From NCBI RefSeq assembly GCF_021191705.1, contig NZ_JAIWPU010000054.1, positions 1-47,778 on the forward strand: a stretch of 47,778 nucleotides of DNA, read 5' to 3'. The notes beneath the pieces are model-generated. The model made no database searches. It worked only from the letters and a program-made list of their open reading frames with translations, and was not told the origin of the DNA. Every line of letters begins with the position of its first letter. The stretch's first letter is position 1. The DNA is from Proluteimonas flavola (lineage in GTDB: Bacteria; Pseudomonadota; Gammaproteobacteria; Xanthomonadales; Xanthomonadaceae). Shown here one piece after another: positions 7,846-15,973 of the stretch. A program made the position numbers and the translations under genes.

Positions 7846-9042
7846 TCAGCGCACCACCGCGGAAAAATCGACATCGCGTGCGACGTAGACGTTGACCACC
7901 GCGCCCTGGTTGATCGTGACGGTCGGTGGACGCGCCATGTTGCGCTCCAGCGCCATGTTGGCCATCCGCTCGAGCGTGCGTGCGGTGTTGCTCTCGTAGG
8001 GATTCTGCACCACGAAGCCGTTGCCGAACGACGTCTGCGGCCGGCCGTGTTCGGCGGCGGCGTACTTGAAGGCGTCGCCGAGCATGCTGATCAGCAGGGC
8101 CGAGGCGAGCCGCTGGCCCCAGTGCGCCGTGTGGTGGCCCGAATTGCCCGCCGAGCCGAGTGCGTCCACGCCCGGGCTGCGCATGTTCACGTCCAGGCCG
8201 GTCGGCGTCGTGATCCGGTCCCAGACGATCGCGGCGCGATCGCCGATGACGCTGTCGGCGTTGTAGAAGCCCATGACCTTGGAGCCGCGCGGCAACAGCA
8301 GGCGCCTGCCGTTCACCGAATACACCGGCTCGGTCACGATGCAGGAGGTGTAGCCGGGGAAGTCGCTGATGACGCGGGACTGCAGCACGCACCGAATGTA
8401 GGTGCCACGCAGCAGCAGGGTGTCGGGACTGTAGAGCGGGCGCGCACTGGTCGGTCCATCCGCGGGCGCCTGCATAGCGGACGCCGGTGCGGCCGCGCCG
8501 AACCCCTCGGGGGCGCCCACCATCCCCGCCGGTCCCGCGTTCGGCATGCCGGACATCCCCGGGCTGCCGGCGACATCCTGCATGCGTCGCTCCAGCAGCG
8601 AGGGCAAGGAGTTGCCGGAGAAGATGCCGCCCGACAGCGTCTCGCCCATGCCTCCGGAGGATGCCGGACGCGGATCCTCGATCACCGGCAGTGGCGGCAG
8701 CTCCGGCTGCGGTGCCGCGGGCCTGGCGACGGGGAGTTCTGGCAGGTCCCGCGGGGCGGCAGGAATCACCACCTGTTCGCCCGCCGGCGTACGGGGACGC
8801 GCATCCTCGCCGGTCGGACCGCCGCTCGAGAACACCCAGAACGCGAGCCCACCGAGCAGCAGCACGATGCCTGCGAGAAACACCAGCGCGCGACGGTTGA
8901 GACGCTGGACCTCGGCCGACTGCAACACAGGTGCGCCCGCATCCAGATCCGCCTGATGGCCGACTCGTGCCTCGTAGGGACTCGCCGGGCCGCGACCGCC
9001 CGGACCGGGCGCGCGCTCGTTGTCGACGGGATGCTCGCTCAC
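7846..9042 (-). CDS. virB10: T4SS core-complex protein VirB10 (GTG start)
   Basis: VirB10 spans the whole envelope, linking the inner-membrane ATPases to the outer-membrane pore. The 398-residue product has a cytoplasmic N-terminus (1-50), a transmembrane helix at about 51-71, a Pro-rich periplasmic stretch to about residue 125, a Gly/Met/Ala-rich linker, and the conserved C-terminal beta-barrel domain from about 200, with LLLRGTYIRCVLQ, LLLPRGSKVMGFY and the terminal NQGAVVNVYVARDVDF motif. The start codon is GTG, overlapping the virB9 stop as GTGA. Confidence 0.96.
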   Translation of the reverse strand: MSEHPVDNERAPGPGGRGPASPYEARVGHQADLDAGAPVLQSAEVQRLNRRALVFLAGIVLLLGGLAFWVFSSGGPTGEDARPRTPAGEQVVIPAAPRDLPELPVARPAAPQPELPPLPVIEDPRPASSGGMGETLSGGIFSGNSLPSLLERRMQDVAGSPGMSGMPNAGPAGMVGAPEGFGAAAPASAMQAPADGPTSARPLYSPDTLLLRGTYIRCVLQSRVISDFPGYTSCIVTEPVYSVNGRRLLLPRGSKVMGFYNADSVIGDRAAIVWDRITTPTGLDVNMRSPGVDALGSAGNSGHHTAHWGQRLASALLISMLGDAFKYAAAEHGRPQTSFGNGFVVQNPYESNTARTLERMANMALERNMARPPTVTINQGAVVNVYVARDVDFSAVVR

Positions 9043-9830
9043 GGCTCAGCACTCCTGCGCAGGCCGACGACGTGCACGCCGTGCCGGACGACCAGAAACG
9101 GATAGGTCCCGTGGACCACGATCACATCGCCTTCGACGGTCGAATTGACGACGAACTCGTCGCCGTTCTCGCTATCCCGGGCGAACACCGCGGGAAAGTT
9201 ACCGCTGGGAAAGCGGGTGCGATCTCCCATGCGGATGTAGGTAAAGCGACGATCGTCGTAGACCGTCGACGGCACCAGCCAGTGCGGCGTGCGCCGGTGC
9301 TGGGTGTAGTCGTAACGGAAGTGGTACTGGCGGTCGGGCTGGAGGCCGGTACTCAACTCGGCGGCCGTCTCGCGCGTCTCGCGCGTCTCGGGCGTCTCGG
9401 GCGCGAAACGGGTATCGCCGGGATAGCTGAAGCGAATCTTGTACTGCACGCCTGCGGCACGCGCCTGGTCGAGCGAGCGCCAGTCGCTCGCGACGACCTT
9501 CATCTCGAAGATGTAGGCGTGGGCGGCGGTGCGCACCAGCAGATTGGTGTCGACATCGACATTCCGCGGCTTGACGTAGAAGACGTTGTCGCGGCGACTG
9601 ATCTCCCAGCCACCACTGAAACCACTGCTGTAGTCGAGGATCTGCTCGTGCGCGCTGAGCTCGATCTGGGTCGTGATGCCCAGACCGGCCCGTACCTGAT
9701 AGACGGCATCGGGCTGGTACGCGTACTCCTCCACGACCTGTGCCAATGCCATGACCGGGCAGAGCAGCAACAGCGCGAGCAGCGCGCGGAATCCGGCTGC
9801 CATGGGACGGTTCCGTACACCACCACTCAT
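9039..9830 (-). CDS. virB9: T4SS core-complex protein VirB9
   Basis: VirB9 forms the outer-membrane-proximal core complex with VirB7 and VirB10. The 263-residue product has a signal peptide (cleavage after ALA, residue 30), the N-terminal domain with AYQPDAVYQVRAGLGITTQIEL and NVDVDTNLLVRTAAHAY, and a C-terminal domain with PSTVYDDRRFTYIRM and VVHGTYPFLVVRHG. Between the domains lies a short tandem repeat that encodes PETPETRETRET. The ATG overlaps the virB8 stop (ATGA) and the stop overlaps the virB10 start. Confidence 0.96.
   Translation of the reverse strand: MSGGVRNRPMAAGFRALLALLLLCPVMALAQVVEEYAYQPDAVYQVRAGLGITTQIELSAHEQILDYSSGFSGGWEISRRDNVFYVKPRNVDVDTNLLVRTAAHAYIFEMKVVASDWRSLDQARAAGVQYKIRFSYPGDTRFAPETPETRETRETAAELSTGLQPDRQYHFRYDYTQHRRTPHWLVPSTVYDDRRFTYIRMGDRTRFPSGNFPAVFARDSENGDEFVVNSTVEGDVIVVHGTYPFLVVRHGVHVVGLRRSAEP
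9366..9401. repeat. Four tandem 9-bp units inside virB9
   Basis: Four 9-bp units (two cgtctcgcg, two cgtctcggg on the plus strand) lie in frame in the linker between the two VirB9 domains and encode alternating RET/PET triplets. Because the unit is a multiple of three, copy-number change would alter linker length without a frameshift. Confidence 0.8.
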
Positions 9831-10696
9831 GGGGCCTCTCCGGTCATGGCAGGTTCGATCGGCTGGATGTCGGCGCCGTCATCCGACCAGCCCTGCGCTG
9901 GCGCGGCAGCGACGATCGTCGAGGGCGGCGCCGCAGAACGCGGCCCCGGGAATTCCCGCTCCGGCACAGGACCTGCGGCGAAATCGAGATCGACGCGGTA
10001 GTTCGTCACCCGGAAGCCCAGCGGATTGAGCAGGCGGTCTTCGTCGCTCAGCCGCAGCTCCTGGTTGTAGGCGAATTCGAGCGTCGCGATCCGCGCATCG
10101 ATGGGCTCCACGCGCCCGTTCGACTTGTCGTAGAGGCTGCGCTGGAAGCGCACGGTCGCGCCCGACGGGCGACGGCCTTCGCCTCCGCCGATCAGCACGA
10201 TGCTCAGGATCCGGGTCCGCACCGATCGACCCGTGCCGTAGATGCGGAACGGACGCTCAGGATTATGTTCGGCATGCAGGTTGATGTACGCGGGTGCGAC
10301 CGCGGGACCGGCCATCGACAGCGTGGTCCGCCAGTTGCGCTGGCCAATCAGCCCCGAATCATAGGATTCGCGCGCGAGCACGAACTGGGCGACGTTGCTC
10401 TTGTTGATCGCCTCTTCCATCGTGACGTCGCGCTCGTTGAAGTTGCCCGCCAGCCGCGCGACGCTCGCGGTGCCGGTATAGGGATCGGCCATCACCAGAT
10501 AGGGCACGCGCTCCTTGAGCGGCAGGAACAGCACATAGCCACAGGCGAGGATCACCGACATCGCGACCGCGCAGCCCGCCACGCGCCAGGCGCGCCGCTC
10601 GCTGCGCCGCATCTGGTCGGTCAAGGTGAGTTCGTAGCTGACGCCTTGCGCGACGGCCTTGTCGATCTCCGGGGATGCGGTGCGTTTGCCGAACAT
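9827..10696 (-). CDS. virB8: T4SS inner-membrane protein VirB8
   Basis: VirB8 is a bitopic assembly factor of the T4SS. The 289-residue product has a short cytoplasmic N-terminus, a transmembrane helix at about 37-60, and a periplasmic NTF2-like domain with VPYLVMADPYTG, NKSNVAQFVLARESYD, VRFQRSLYDK and NPLGFRVTNYRVD, as is usual for VirB8. The C-terminal 30 residues form a Pro/Ala-rich extension. The ATG at 10696 lies 10 bp after the virB7 stop; the open frame continues upstream into virB7 but has no family similarity there. The stop overlaps the virB9 start. Confidence 0.95.
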   Translation of the reverse strand: MFGKRTASPEIDKAVAQGVSYELTLTDQMRRSERRAWRVAGCAVAMSVILACGYVLFLPLKERVPYLVMADPYTGTASVARLAGNFNERDVTMEEAINKSNVAQFVLARESYDSGLIGQRNWRTTLSMAGPAVAPAYINLHAEHNPERPFRIYGTGRSVRTRILSIVLIGGGEGRRPSGATVRFQRSLYDKSNGRVEPIDARIATLEFAYNQELRLSDEDRLLNPLGFRVTNYRVDLDFAAGPVPEREFPGPRSAAPPSTIVAAAPAQGWSDDGADIQPIEPAMTGEAP

Positions 10697-10706
10697 GCGC
10701 GCCCCG

Positions 10707-11123
10707 TCAATCCGTGGCGCCGGCGGCGGGCGCAGCCGATGCCGCCTGCGCGTGGCTGACCACGATCGCGCCGCGTTCCGTCGACACCTGCACGCCCTGC
10801 GCCGCATACGCCGACGACAGCGCCGATGCTGCCTGCTCGATGCTCGTGGTCCGGAGCAGCGCCACCGGTGCGTGCAGCGTGTAATCGTTGGCGTGCAGAT
10901 ACGACAGACCGATGCCTGCATCGTTCGACCAGCGCGTCAGCAACGTCTTGAGGGTCTGGTCGGACGGAAACGCCTGGAACATGTAAGCCTGCTGCAGGGG
11001 AATCGCCTGCGGCGCCTCTGCGAACTGGTGGACGGGGCGCCACTTCCCGCGCAGGTCGGCTGCCTGCGGTGTTGCACAGCCCGCGAGCGCGATCAGGCAA
11101 CTGCCGACGATTCCTGCGGACAT
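10707..11123 (-). CDS. virB7: X-T4SS lipoprotein VirB7 with C-terminal N0-like domain
   Basis: VirB7 is the lipoprotein of the outer-membrane core complex. With the ATG at 11123 the product is 138 residues, about three times the length of the Agrobacterium protein and equal to the Xanthomonas citri form. It has a lipobox LAGC (Cys16), the conserved linker GKWRPVHQFAEAP, and a globular domain at about 45-123 (TLKTLLTRWSNDAG, SIEQAASALSSAYAAQG) of the N0/STN fold also found in secretins. Established knowledge: this long VirB7 marks bacteria-killing X-T4SSs, where the domain forms an extra ring. The N-terminal n-region lacks basic residues, so an in-frame upstream start, for example the GTG at about 11156, is possible. 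Confidence 0.9.
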   Translation of the reverse strand: MSAGIVGSCLIALAGCATPQAADLRGKWRPVHQFAEAPQAIPLQQAYMFQAFPSDQTLKTLLTRWSNDAGIGLSYLHANDYTLHAPVALLRTTSIEQAASALSSAYAAQGVQVSTERGAIVVSHAQAASAAPAAGATD

Positions 11124-11589
11124 CCATCCTGCGACTGGTGTGCTCGTACCCACGCGGCTCTTCCCTGATGTGCGCGTCCGGCTGCGTTGCGTGCGCCCCT
11201 CATCGAGCGCGCGACCGCCGAACGTGCGTCCCCTGGCTGCTTCGCATGACACGCTTGCCGGCGGCTGCGAAGCGATGACGAGCCGAAGCTAAGCGACGCG
11301 GAAAAATCACGTCAATGCGTCTGCGTCCTGTCTTCGAACAACGTGAAGCGCACAGATCCGATTGCGGAGCGCATCCCTTAAGTAACTGAAAAAATTGTAT
11401 TTTTCTCACCTCGGGACATGGCGCCCGACCTTTCCTGCAATGCATGCAGGCCTGCGCTGACACGCGATGACACGATCCCTGCGCGCACTCGGGTGATTTT
11501 CCGACCCATCGCCCCGGGGAATCACATCGGCATCTTCGGTGCGTCCGCCCGCATCCTCGTCTTCAATGAACACAGCACCTGCGAGAACC
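11124..11589. promoter_or_regulatory. Divergent regulatory region between virB7 and the virD4 module
   Basis: This 466-bp gene-free region separates the minus-strand virB7 operon from the plus-strand virD4 module and must hold both promoters. On the minus strand TTGACG (11315-11310) and TAGCTT (11291-11286), 18 bp apart, form a plausible sigma-70 promoter for virB7. The only AT-rich stretch, 11379-11407, contains the inverted repeat GAAAAA (11388-11393) / TTTTTC (11400-11405), a candidate operator or upstream element. In X. citri the virB7 promoter is controlled by CpxR; I saw no convincing pair of CpxR GTAAA half-sites here. Confidence 0.5.
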
Positions 11590-12159
11590 ATGGAACGAAC
11601 GCAGATGGAAGACTTCGTCGCGAGCGCAGCGCTGCTGGCCGCGCATCTGACACAGCAGTGCGAGCAGGCCGCTGCCGATCAACGCGAGGCCGCCAGCGCA
11701 TTGCAGGAGGCTGCAGCAGGCGTCGCCGAGCACACCGCCTCAGGCCGCGATGCACTGCTGCGGGCCACGACCACGGCGGTGCGCAACGCCCTGACCGGGC
11801 AACTCGACGCCACCACTGCGCGCGCGGATGCGGCCGCGCAGCGCCTCGAGCATCTCATCGCGCACCTCGATCGCACACAGGCAGGCCTGGCCGCGCGATC
11901 GCGCATGCTGGGCGGCGGTGCCCTGCTGGCGCTCGTGCTGGGCGCCGTCGCCCTCATCGGCACCAGCAGCTATGTCGCGAAGTTCAACCTGGATCGTGCG
12001 GAGCGCGCGAGCGTGCGGGCGGACGTGCTGGAAGCCCTGCAGCAGGTCGCGATCACCGCCTGCGATGGCCGTCCCTGCATCAAGCTGGACGACGGACTCA
12101 GGCGCTGGCCGTCGAACGACGACTACGTGTTCGTCGATACGCAGCAGGCGTCGCCATGA
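11590..12159 (+). CDS. Coiled-coil single-TM protein upstream of virD4
   Basis: I do not recognise a named family. The 189-residue product has a long Ala/Gln/Glu-rich helical region (about 7-106) expected to form a coiled coil, one transmembrane helix at about 107-130, and a C-terminal domain of about 58 residues with CDGRPCIKLDDGLRRW (Cys158, Cys163). An in-frame ATG at 11566 would add eight residues; no strong ribosome-binding site decides between them. It is 45 bp upstream of virD4 on the same strand. Inference: the layout resembles small membrane accessory proteins such as MobB-type mobilisation proteins that bind coupling ATPases, so it may help VirD4 recruit or dock substrates. Direct evidence is only the topology and linkage. 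Confidence 0.8.
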   Translation: MERTQMEDFVASAALLAAHLTQQCEQAAADQREAASALQEAAAGVAEHTASGRDALLRATTTAVRNALTGQLDATTARADAAAQRLEHLIAHLDRTQAGLAARSRMLGGGALLALVLGAVALIGTSSYVAKFNLDRAERASVRADVLEALQQVAITACDGRPCIKLDDGLRRWPSNDDYVFVDTQQASP

Positions 12160-12204
12160 CCGGAGGCACAGCGAAGGCCGGGCAACGCGTCCGAAGGACT
12201 GCAC

Positions 12205-13959
12205 ATGTCGACTGAGCGCTGGATCGGCACGGCACTCGTCACCGTCGGCGCCGCCGTGGCGGCGCTCTATCTGGCCGGCTATCTCGTGCTCGTGCTGCTC
12301 GGGCTGGACACCGCGCTGCTCGGCATCGGCACCTGGTACGCCTATGCCAGCGTCGTCGATCATCCGCAGGTCGCGCCGCATGCGTGGCGGATCTGGACGG
12401 CGGGCGGCATCGGCTTCGGCCTGATGGGCCTGGTCTGGCTGGCGCTGCTGGTGATGCTGTTCAAGCTGCGCAGCCACCGCAACATCCACGGCCGCGCGCG
12501 TTTCGCCGGCATGCTCGATCTCGCCAACAAAGGCCTGTTGAAGCACCGCGACGATGGCATCGTCCTCGGCCAGATGAACGGCAAGCTCCTGCGCCTGTCG
12601 GGCCAGCAGTTCGTGATCCTCGCCGCGCCCACACGCTCGGGCAAAGGTGTCGGCGTGGTGATTCCGAACCTGCTCGATTACCGCGAGTCGGCCGTGGTGC
12701 TCGACATCAAGCAGGAAAACTTCGATCTGACCTCGGGCTGGCGCCGGTCGATCGGCCACGAGATCGTTCTGTTCAATCCCTTCGCCGAGGACCGGCGCTC
12801 GCACCGCTGGAACCCGATGACCTACGTGTCGTCGGATCCGTCGTTCCGGGTCTCGGACCTGCAGGCGATCGCCGCGATGCTGTATCCTGACGGCGAGGAC
12901 CGCGACAGGTTCTGGACCAGCCAGGCGCGCAATGCCTTTCTCGCGTTCACGCTGTACCTGTTCGAACGCGCCGACCACGTGGACGATGCGCCGATGCCCA
13001 CGCTGGGCGAAGTGATGCGGCTGTCGTCCGGCGATGGCAGCGAACTGAAACCCTACCTGCAGAGGCTGTCCGAAGCGCCCTTCCTCGGCGCGCAGGCGCG
13101 CACCGCGTTCGCGGGTCTGCTCTCCCAGGCCGACGTGACCTTCGCCTCGATCATGGGTTCGTTCCGAGAGCCCCTGAACGCCTGGCTCAATCCGGTACTC
13201 GATGCGGCCACCAGCGGCGACGATTTCCGGCTCGACGATGTGCGCCGCAAGCGCATGACCATCTATGTCGGCATCCAGCCCAACAAGCTGGCCGAGAGCC
13301 GGCTGATCGTGAATCTGTTCTTCAGCCAGTTGATCAACGTCAACACCCGGACCCTGCCGCAGAACGACGCGTCGCTGAAGCACCAGTGCCTGCTGCTGAT
13401 GGACGAGTTCACGTCCATCGGCCGCGTCGACATCATCGCCAAGGCCGTCGCCTACATGGCGGGCTACAACCTGCGCCTGCTGCCGATCATCCAGTCGATG
13501 GCCCAGCTGGACGCGGTCTACGGCAAGGAACTCTCGCGCACGATCATCACCAATCATGCGCTGCAGATCATCTACGCCCCGCGCGAACAGCAGGACGCGA
13601 ACGACTATTCCGAAATGCTGGGCTTCACCACCGTCCGTCGCCGCGCACGCACGCGCTCGCACGGTGGCGTCAGCAACGTGTCCGACAACGAGGTGCTGGA
13701 GCGCCGCGCCCTGATGCTGCCGCAGGAACTCAAGGCCATGGGGCCCGAGAAGGAAATCGTGCTCTACGAGGGCCTCGCGCATCCGGTGCTGTGCAGGAAG
13801 GTCCGGTACTACAAGGACGGTTACTTCACCAAACGGCTGTTGCCCAGGGTGCAGATCGAGCCGCTGTCGCTCGATCGGATCCAGCCGGGCGCATCCACCA
13901 CAGACAACTCCACACGCATGGAAAAGCACTCGTCCGGACGAACGACATCGCCCGCGTGA
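12205..13959 (+). CDS. virD4: T4SS coupling ATPase VirD4
   Basis: VirD4 is the inner-membrane coupling ATPase that recognises substrates; in X-T4SSs its all-alpha domain binds the C-terminal XVIPCD tail of toxic effectors. The 584-residue product has two N-terminal membrane helices (about 9-34 and 66-87), Walker A in APTRSGKGVG (141-150), VLDIKQENFDLTSGWR, Walker B in CLLLMDEF (395-402), and the TraG-type C-terminal half with IIQSMAQLDAVYG. AAGGA lies upstream of the ATG. Unlike the X. citri locus as I recall it, this virD4 is transcribed away from virB7. Confidence 0.95.
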   Translation: MSTERWIGTALVTVGAAVAALYLAGYLVLVLLGLDTALLGIGTWYAYASVVDHPQVAPHAWRIWTAGGIGFGLMGLVWLALLVMLFKLRSHRNIHGRARFAGMLDLANKGLLKHRDDGIVLGQMNGKLLRLSGQQFVILAAPTRSGKGVGVVIPNLLDYRESAVVLDIKQENFDLTSGWRRSIGHEIVLFNPFAEDRRSHRWNPMTYVSSDPSFRVSDLQAIAAMLYPDGEDRDRFWTSQARNAFLAFTLYLFERADHVDDAPMPTLGEVMRLSSGDGSELKPYLQRLSEAPFLGAQARTAFAGLLSQADVTFASIMGSFREPLNAWLNPVLDAATSGDDFRLDDVRRKRMTIYVGIQPNKLAESRLIVNLFFSQLINVNTRTLPQNDASLKHQCLLLMDEFTSIGRVDIIAKAVAYMAGYNLRLLPIIQSMAQLDAVYGKELSRTIITNHALQIIYAPREQQDANDYSEMLGFTTVRRRARTRSHGGVSNVSDNEVLERRALMLPQELKAMGPEKEIVLYEGLAHPVLCRKVRYYKDGYFTKRLLPRVQIEPLSLDRIQPGASTTDNSTRMEKHSSGRTTSPA

Positions 13960-14116
13960 TGTCCTTGCACGGGCAATCTTTCCGGGCGTCTGTCGGGACT
14001 CGGCAGCAACAGGATCGACACAGTTCCAACCAAGCCTGCGACGCCCGTCGTGTGTCCTCGCCCCCCGCGAACCGCGCCATCGGGCCGATGGGACATCGGC
14101 CGGTTAAACTCCACCC

Positions 14117-14938
14117 ATGCTGCGTCGAATCCTTCTGTGCGGCGGCCTGTTGGCCGCCTTCGCCATCCCCTCGTCCGCCCTTGCCTGGGGCAAGCTCGGT
14201 CACCGTCTGGTGGCGCAGGTCGCAGATCGCGATCTGACGCCTGCCGCGCGCGCGGAGGTGTCCAGGCTGCTGGCCGGCGAACCCGATCCCACCCTGCCCG
14301 GCGTCGCCAGCTGGGCGGACGAACTGCGCGAGCACGATCCGGATCTGGGCCGGCGCTCGGCGCCCTGGCACTACGTCAACATCGGCGAGTCGAACTGCCG
14401 TTACGAGGCGCGACGCGACTGCCCGGATGGCAATTGCGTGGTCGAGGCGCTGAAGGCCCAGACCGCGATCCTCGGCGACCGCACCCGTCCGCGCGCCGAA
14501 CGGGCGCAGGCGCTGAAGTTCGTCGTGCATTTCACCGGCGATGCGCACCAGCCGATGCACGCCGGCTACGGCCACGATCGCGGCGGCAACGACCGGCAGA
14601 TCAATTTCCACGGCCGCGGCACCAACCTGCACGCGCTCTGGGACAGCGGCATGCTCAACAGCCAGCGCCTGTCCGGCGATGCATGGCTGGCACGGATCGG
14701 CGCGCGCGCGCCGTCGGCCGATGCCGGCGGCCCGGTGCACCTGCCGCCGCCGGCGGCTGGCTGGGTCGAGGCCGCGTGCCGCATCGCGTTGTCGCCCGGC
14801 GTCTATCCGCAGCGCGCGCGCGTCAGCGAGGCCTACGTGACCACGCATCTGCCGCAGGCCGAGCAGGCGCTGCGCGATGCCGGCGCCCGTCTCGGCGCGC
14901 TGCTGAACGCCGCGCTCGCGACGCCTGCGCAACGCTGA
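14117..14938 (+). CDS. Secreted S1/P1-type nuclease
   Basis: This 273-residue protein is a zinc-dependent single-strand nuclease of the S1/P1 family, exported by a signal peptide that ends before Trp24 (LA-WGKLGH). The mature N-terminal Trp and the zinc ligands of the family are all present: W24, H29, D68 (SWADEL), H85 (PWHYVN), H138 and D142 (HFTGDAHQP), H148, H172 and D176 (LHALWDSG). This places it in the three-zinc trinuclear cluster class. It lies 157 bp after virD4 with no sign of co-regulation. Likely role: degradation of extracellular or periplasmic nucleic acid. Confidence 0.93.
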   Translation: MLRRILLCGGLLAAFAIPSSALAWGKLGHRLVAQVADRDLTPAARAEVSRLLAGEPDPTLPGVASWADELREHDPDLGRRSAPWHYVNIGESNCRYEARRDCPDGNCVVEALKAQTAILGDRTRPRAERAQALKFVVHFTGDAHQPMHAGYGHDRGGNDRQINFHGRGTNLHALWDSGMLNSQRLSGDAWLARIGARAPSADAGGPVHLPPPAAGWVEAACRIALSPGVYPQRARVSEAYVTTHLPQAEQALRDAGARLGALLNAALATPAQR

Positions 14939-15043
14939 TCTCACGCAATCGCAACGTCCGCGCGGGCCACGTGGACTAGCATCGGAGGCGGGATACATGC
15001 CGTCCGGCCGGCGTCTGCCGCCCACGCTCTCAGGAGGATCGCG

Positions 15044-15910
15044 ATGCCGCAACCGCAGGTCACCCCGTTCCACCACGCCGGCAGCGGCACGTGGAGCTAC
15101 ATCGTGCGCGATCCGTCGTCGAACGCGGCGGCGATCGTCGATCCGGTGCTGGACTTCGACATGGCGGCGGCCCGCACGTCGACGGCCTCGGCGATGCTAC
15201 TGCTCGAATACGTTCAGGCGCACGGCCTCGACGTGCAGTGGATCCTCGAGACGCACGCGCACGCCGACCATCTCTCGGCCGGCGACTGGCTGCGCGGGCA
15301 GTTGCCCGACGCGCGGCTGGCGATCGGCGACGGCATCCGCACCGTGCAGAAGACCTTCCGGCCGATCTTCAACCTCGGCGAACACTTTCCCGTCGACGGG
15401 TCGCAGTTCGACCGGCTGTTCGAGGCCGACGCCACGTTCGCGATCGGCGCCCTGCCCGCACGCGCGATCCCCGTGCCCGGCCACACCAGCGACAGCAATG
15501 CCTATCTGATCGGCGACGCGCTGTTCACCGGCGACTCGCTGTTCATGCCCGACGGCGGCACCGCCCGTTGCGATTTCCCCGGCGGCGATGCGGCCACGCT
15601 GTACCGCTCGATCCAGCGCATGTTCGCACTGCCCGACGCCACCCGCGTATTCGTCTGCCACGACTACGGTCCCGGCGGCCGCGCGGTGGCCTGCGAGACC
15701 ACGATCGGCGCGCAGAAGCGCGAGAACATCCACGTCGGCCACCACATCGACGAGGCCACCTTCGTCGCGCTGCGCGAGGCCCGCGACGCCACGCTGCCGA
15801 TGCCGGCGCTGCTGCTGCCGTCGGTGCAGACCAACATCCGCGCCGGCGCCCTGCCCGAGGCCGATGCCAACGGCGTGCGCTACATGAAGCTGCCGATCGA
15901 TACGGTCTGA
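15044..15910 (+). CDS. MBL-fold metallohydrolase, persulfide-dioxygenase-like
   Basis: The 288-residue product is a metallo-beta-lactamase-fold enzyme of the ETHE1/Blh-like group, which oxidises glutathione persulfide in sulfide detoxification. It carries the metal motif HAHADH (71-76), PGHTSDS with His147, FTGDSLF with Asp164 and VCHDYGP with His206. GGAGGA precedes the ATG. The reaction is inferred from family resemblance; a generic hydrolase role cannot be excluded. No rhodanese or other sulfur gene is adjacent. Confidence 0.85.
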   Translation: MPQPQVTPFHHAGSGTWSYIVRDPSSNAAAIVDPVLDFDMAAARTSTASAMLLLEYVQAHGLDVQWILETHAHADHLSAGDWLRGQLPDARLAIGDGIRTVQKTFRPIFNLGEHFPVDGSQFDRLFEADATFAIGALPARAIPVPGHTSDSNAYLIGDALFTGDSLFMPDGGTARCDFPGGDAATLYRSIQRMFALPDATRVFVCHDYGPGGRAVACETTIGAQKRENIHVGHHIDEATFVALREARDATLPMPALLLPSVQTNIRAGALPEADANGVRYMKLPIDTV

Positions 15911-15935
15911 GGCGCGTTGTCGGCGCTGCAGCCGG

Positions 15936-15961
15936 TCGTTATGCTCGTGCGTTCATAACGA
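15936..15961 (+). promoter_or_regulatory. ModE-like inverted repeat upstream of the molybdate operon
   Basis: TCGTTATG (15936-15943) and CATAACGA (15954-15961) form a perfect 8-bp inverted repeat with a 10-bp spacer, ending 12 bp before the first gene of the mod operon. The half-site CGTTAT resembles that of the E. coli ModE operator upstream of modA, although the spacer is about 2 bp shorter. The repeat overlaps the likely promoter and ribosome-binding region, which would suit repression by molybdate-bound ModE. The identification of the regulator is inference. Confidence 0.5.
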
Positions 15962-15973
15962 GGGGAAACCGCC

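Noticed and set aside
11372..11400. CpxR box upstream of virB7, as known in X. citri
   Set aside because: Only an isolated GTAAC is present; the second GTAAA half-site at the right spacing is missing on both strands.
11740..13929. 729-codon open frame on the minus strand opposite virD4
   Set aside because: It is the mirror of a well-supported plus-strand gene with Walker motifs. Its translation is rich in His, Arg, Gln and Val repeats typical of antisense frames in GC-rich DNA and has no domain.
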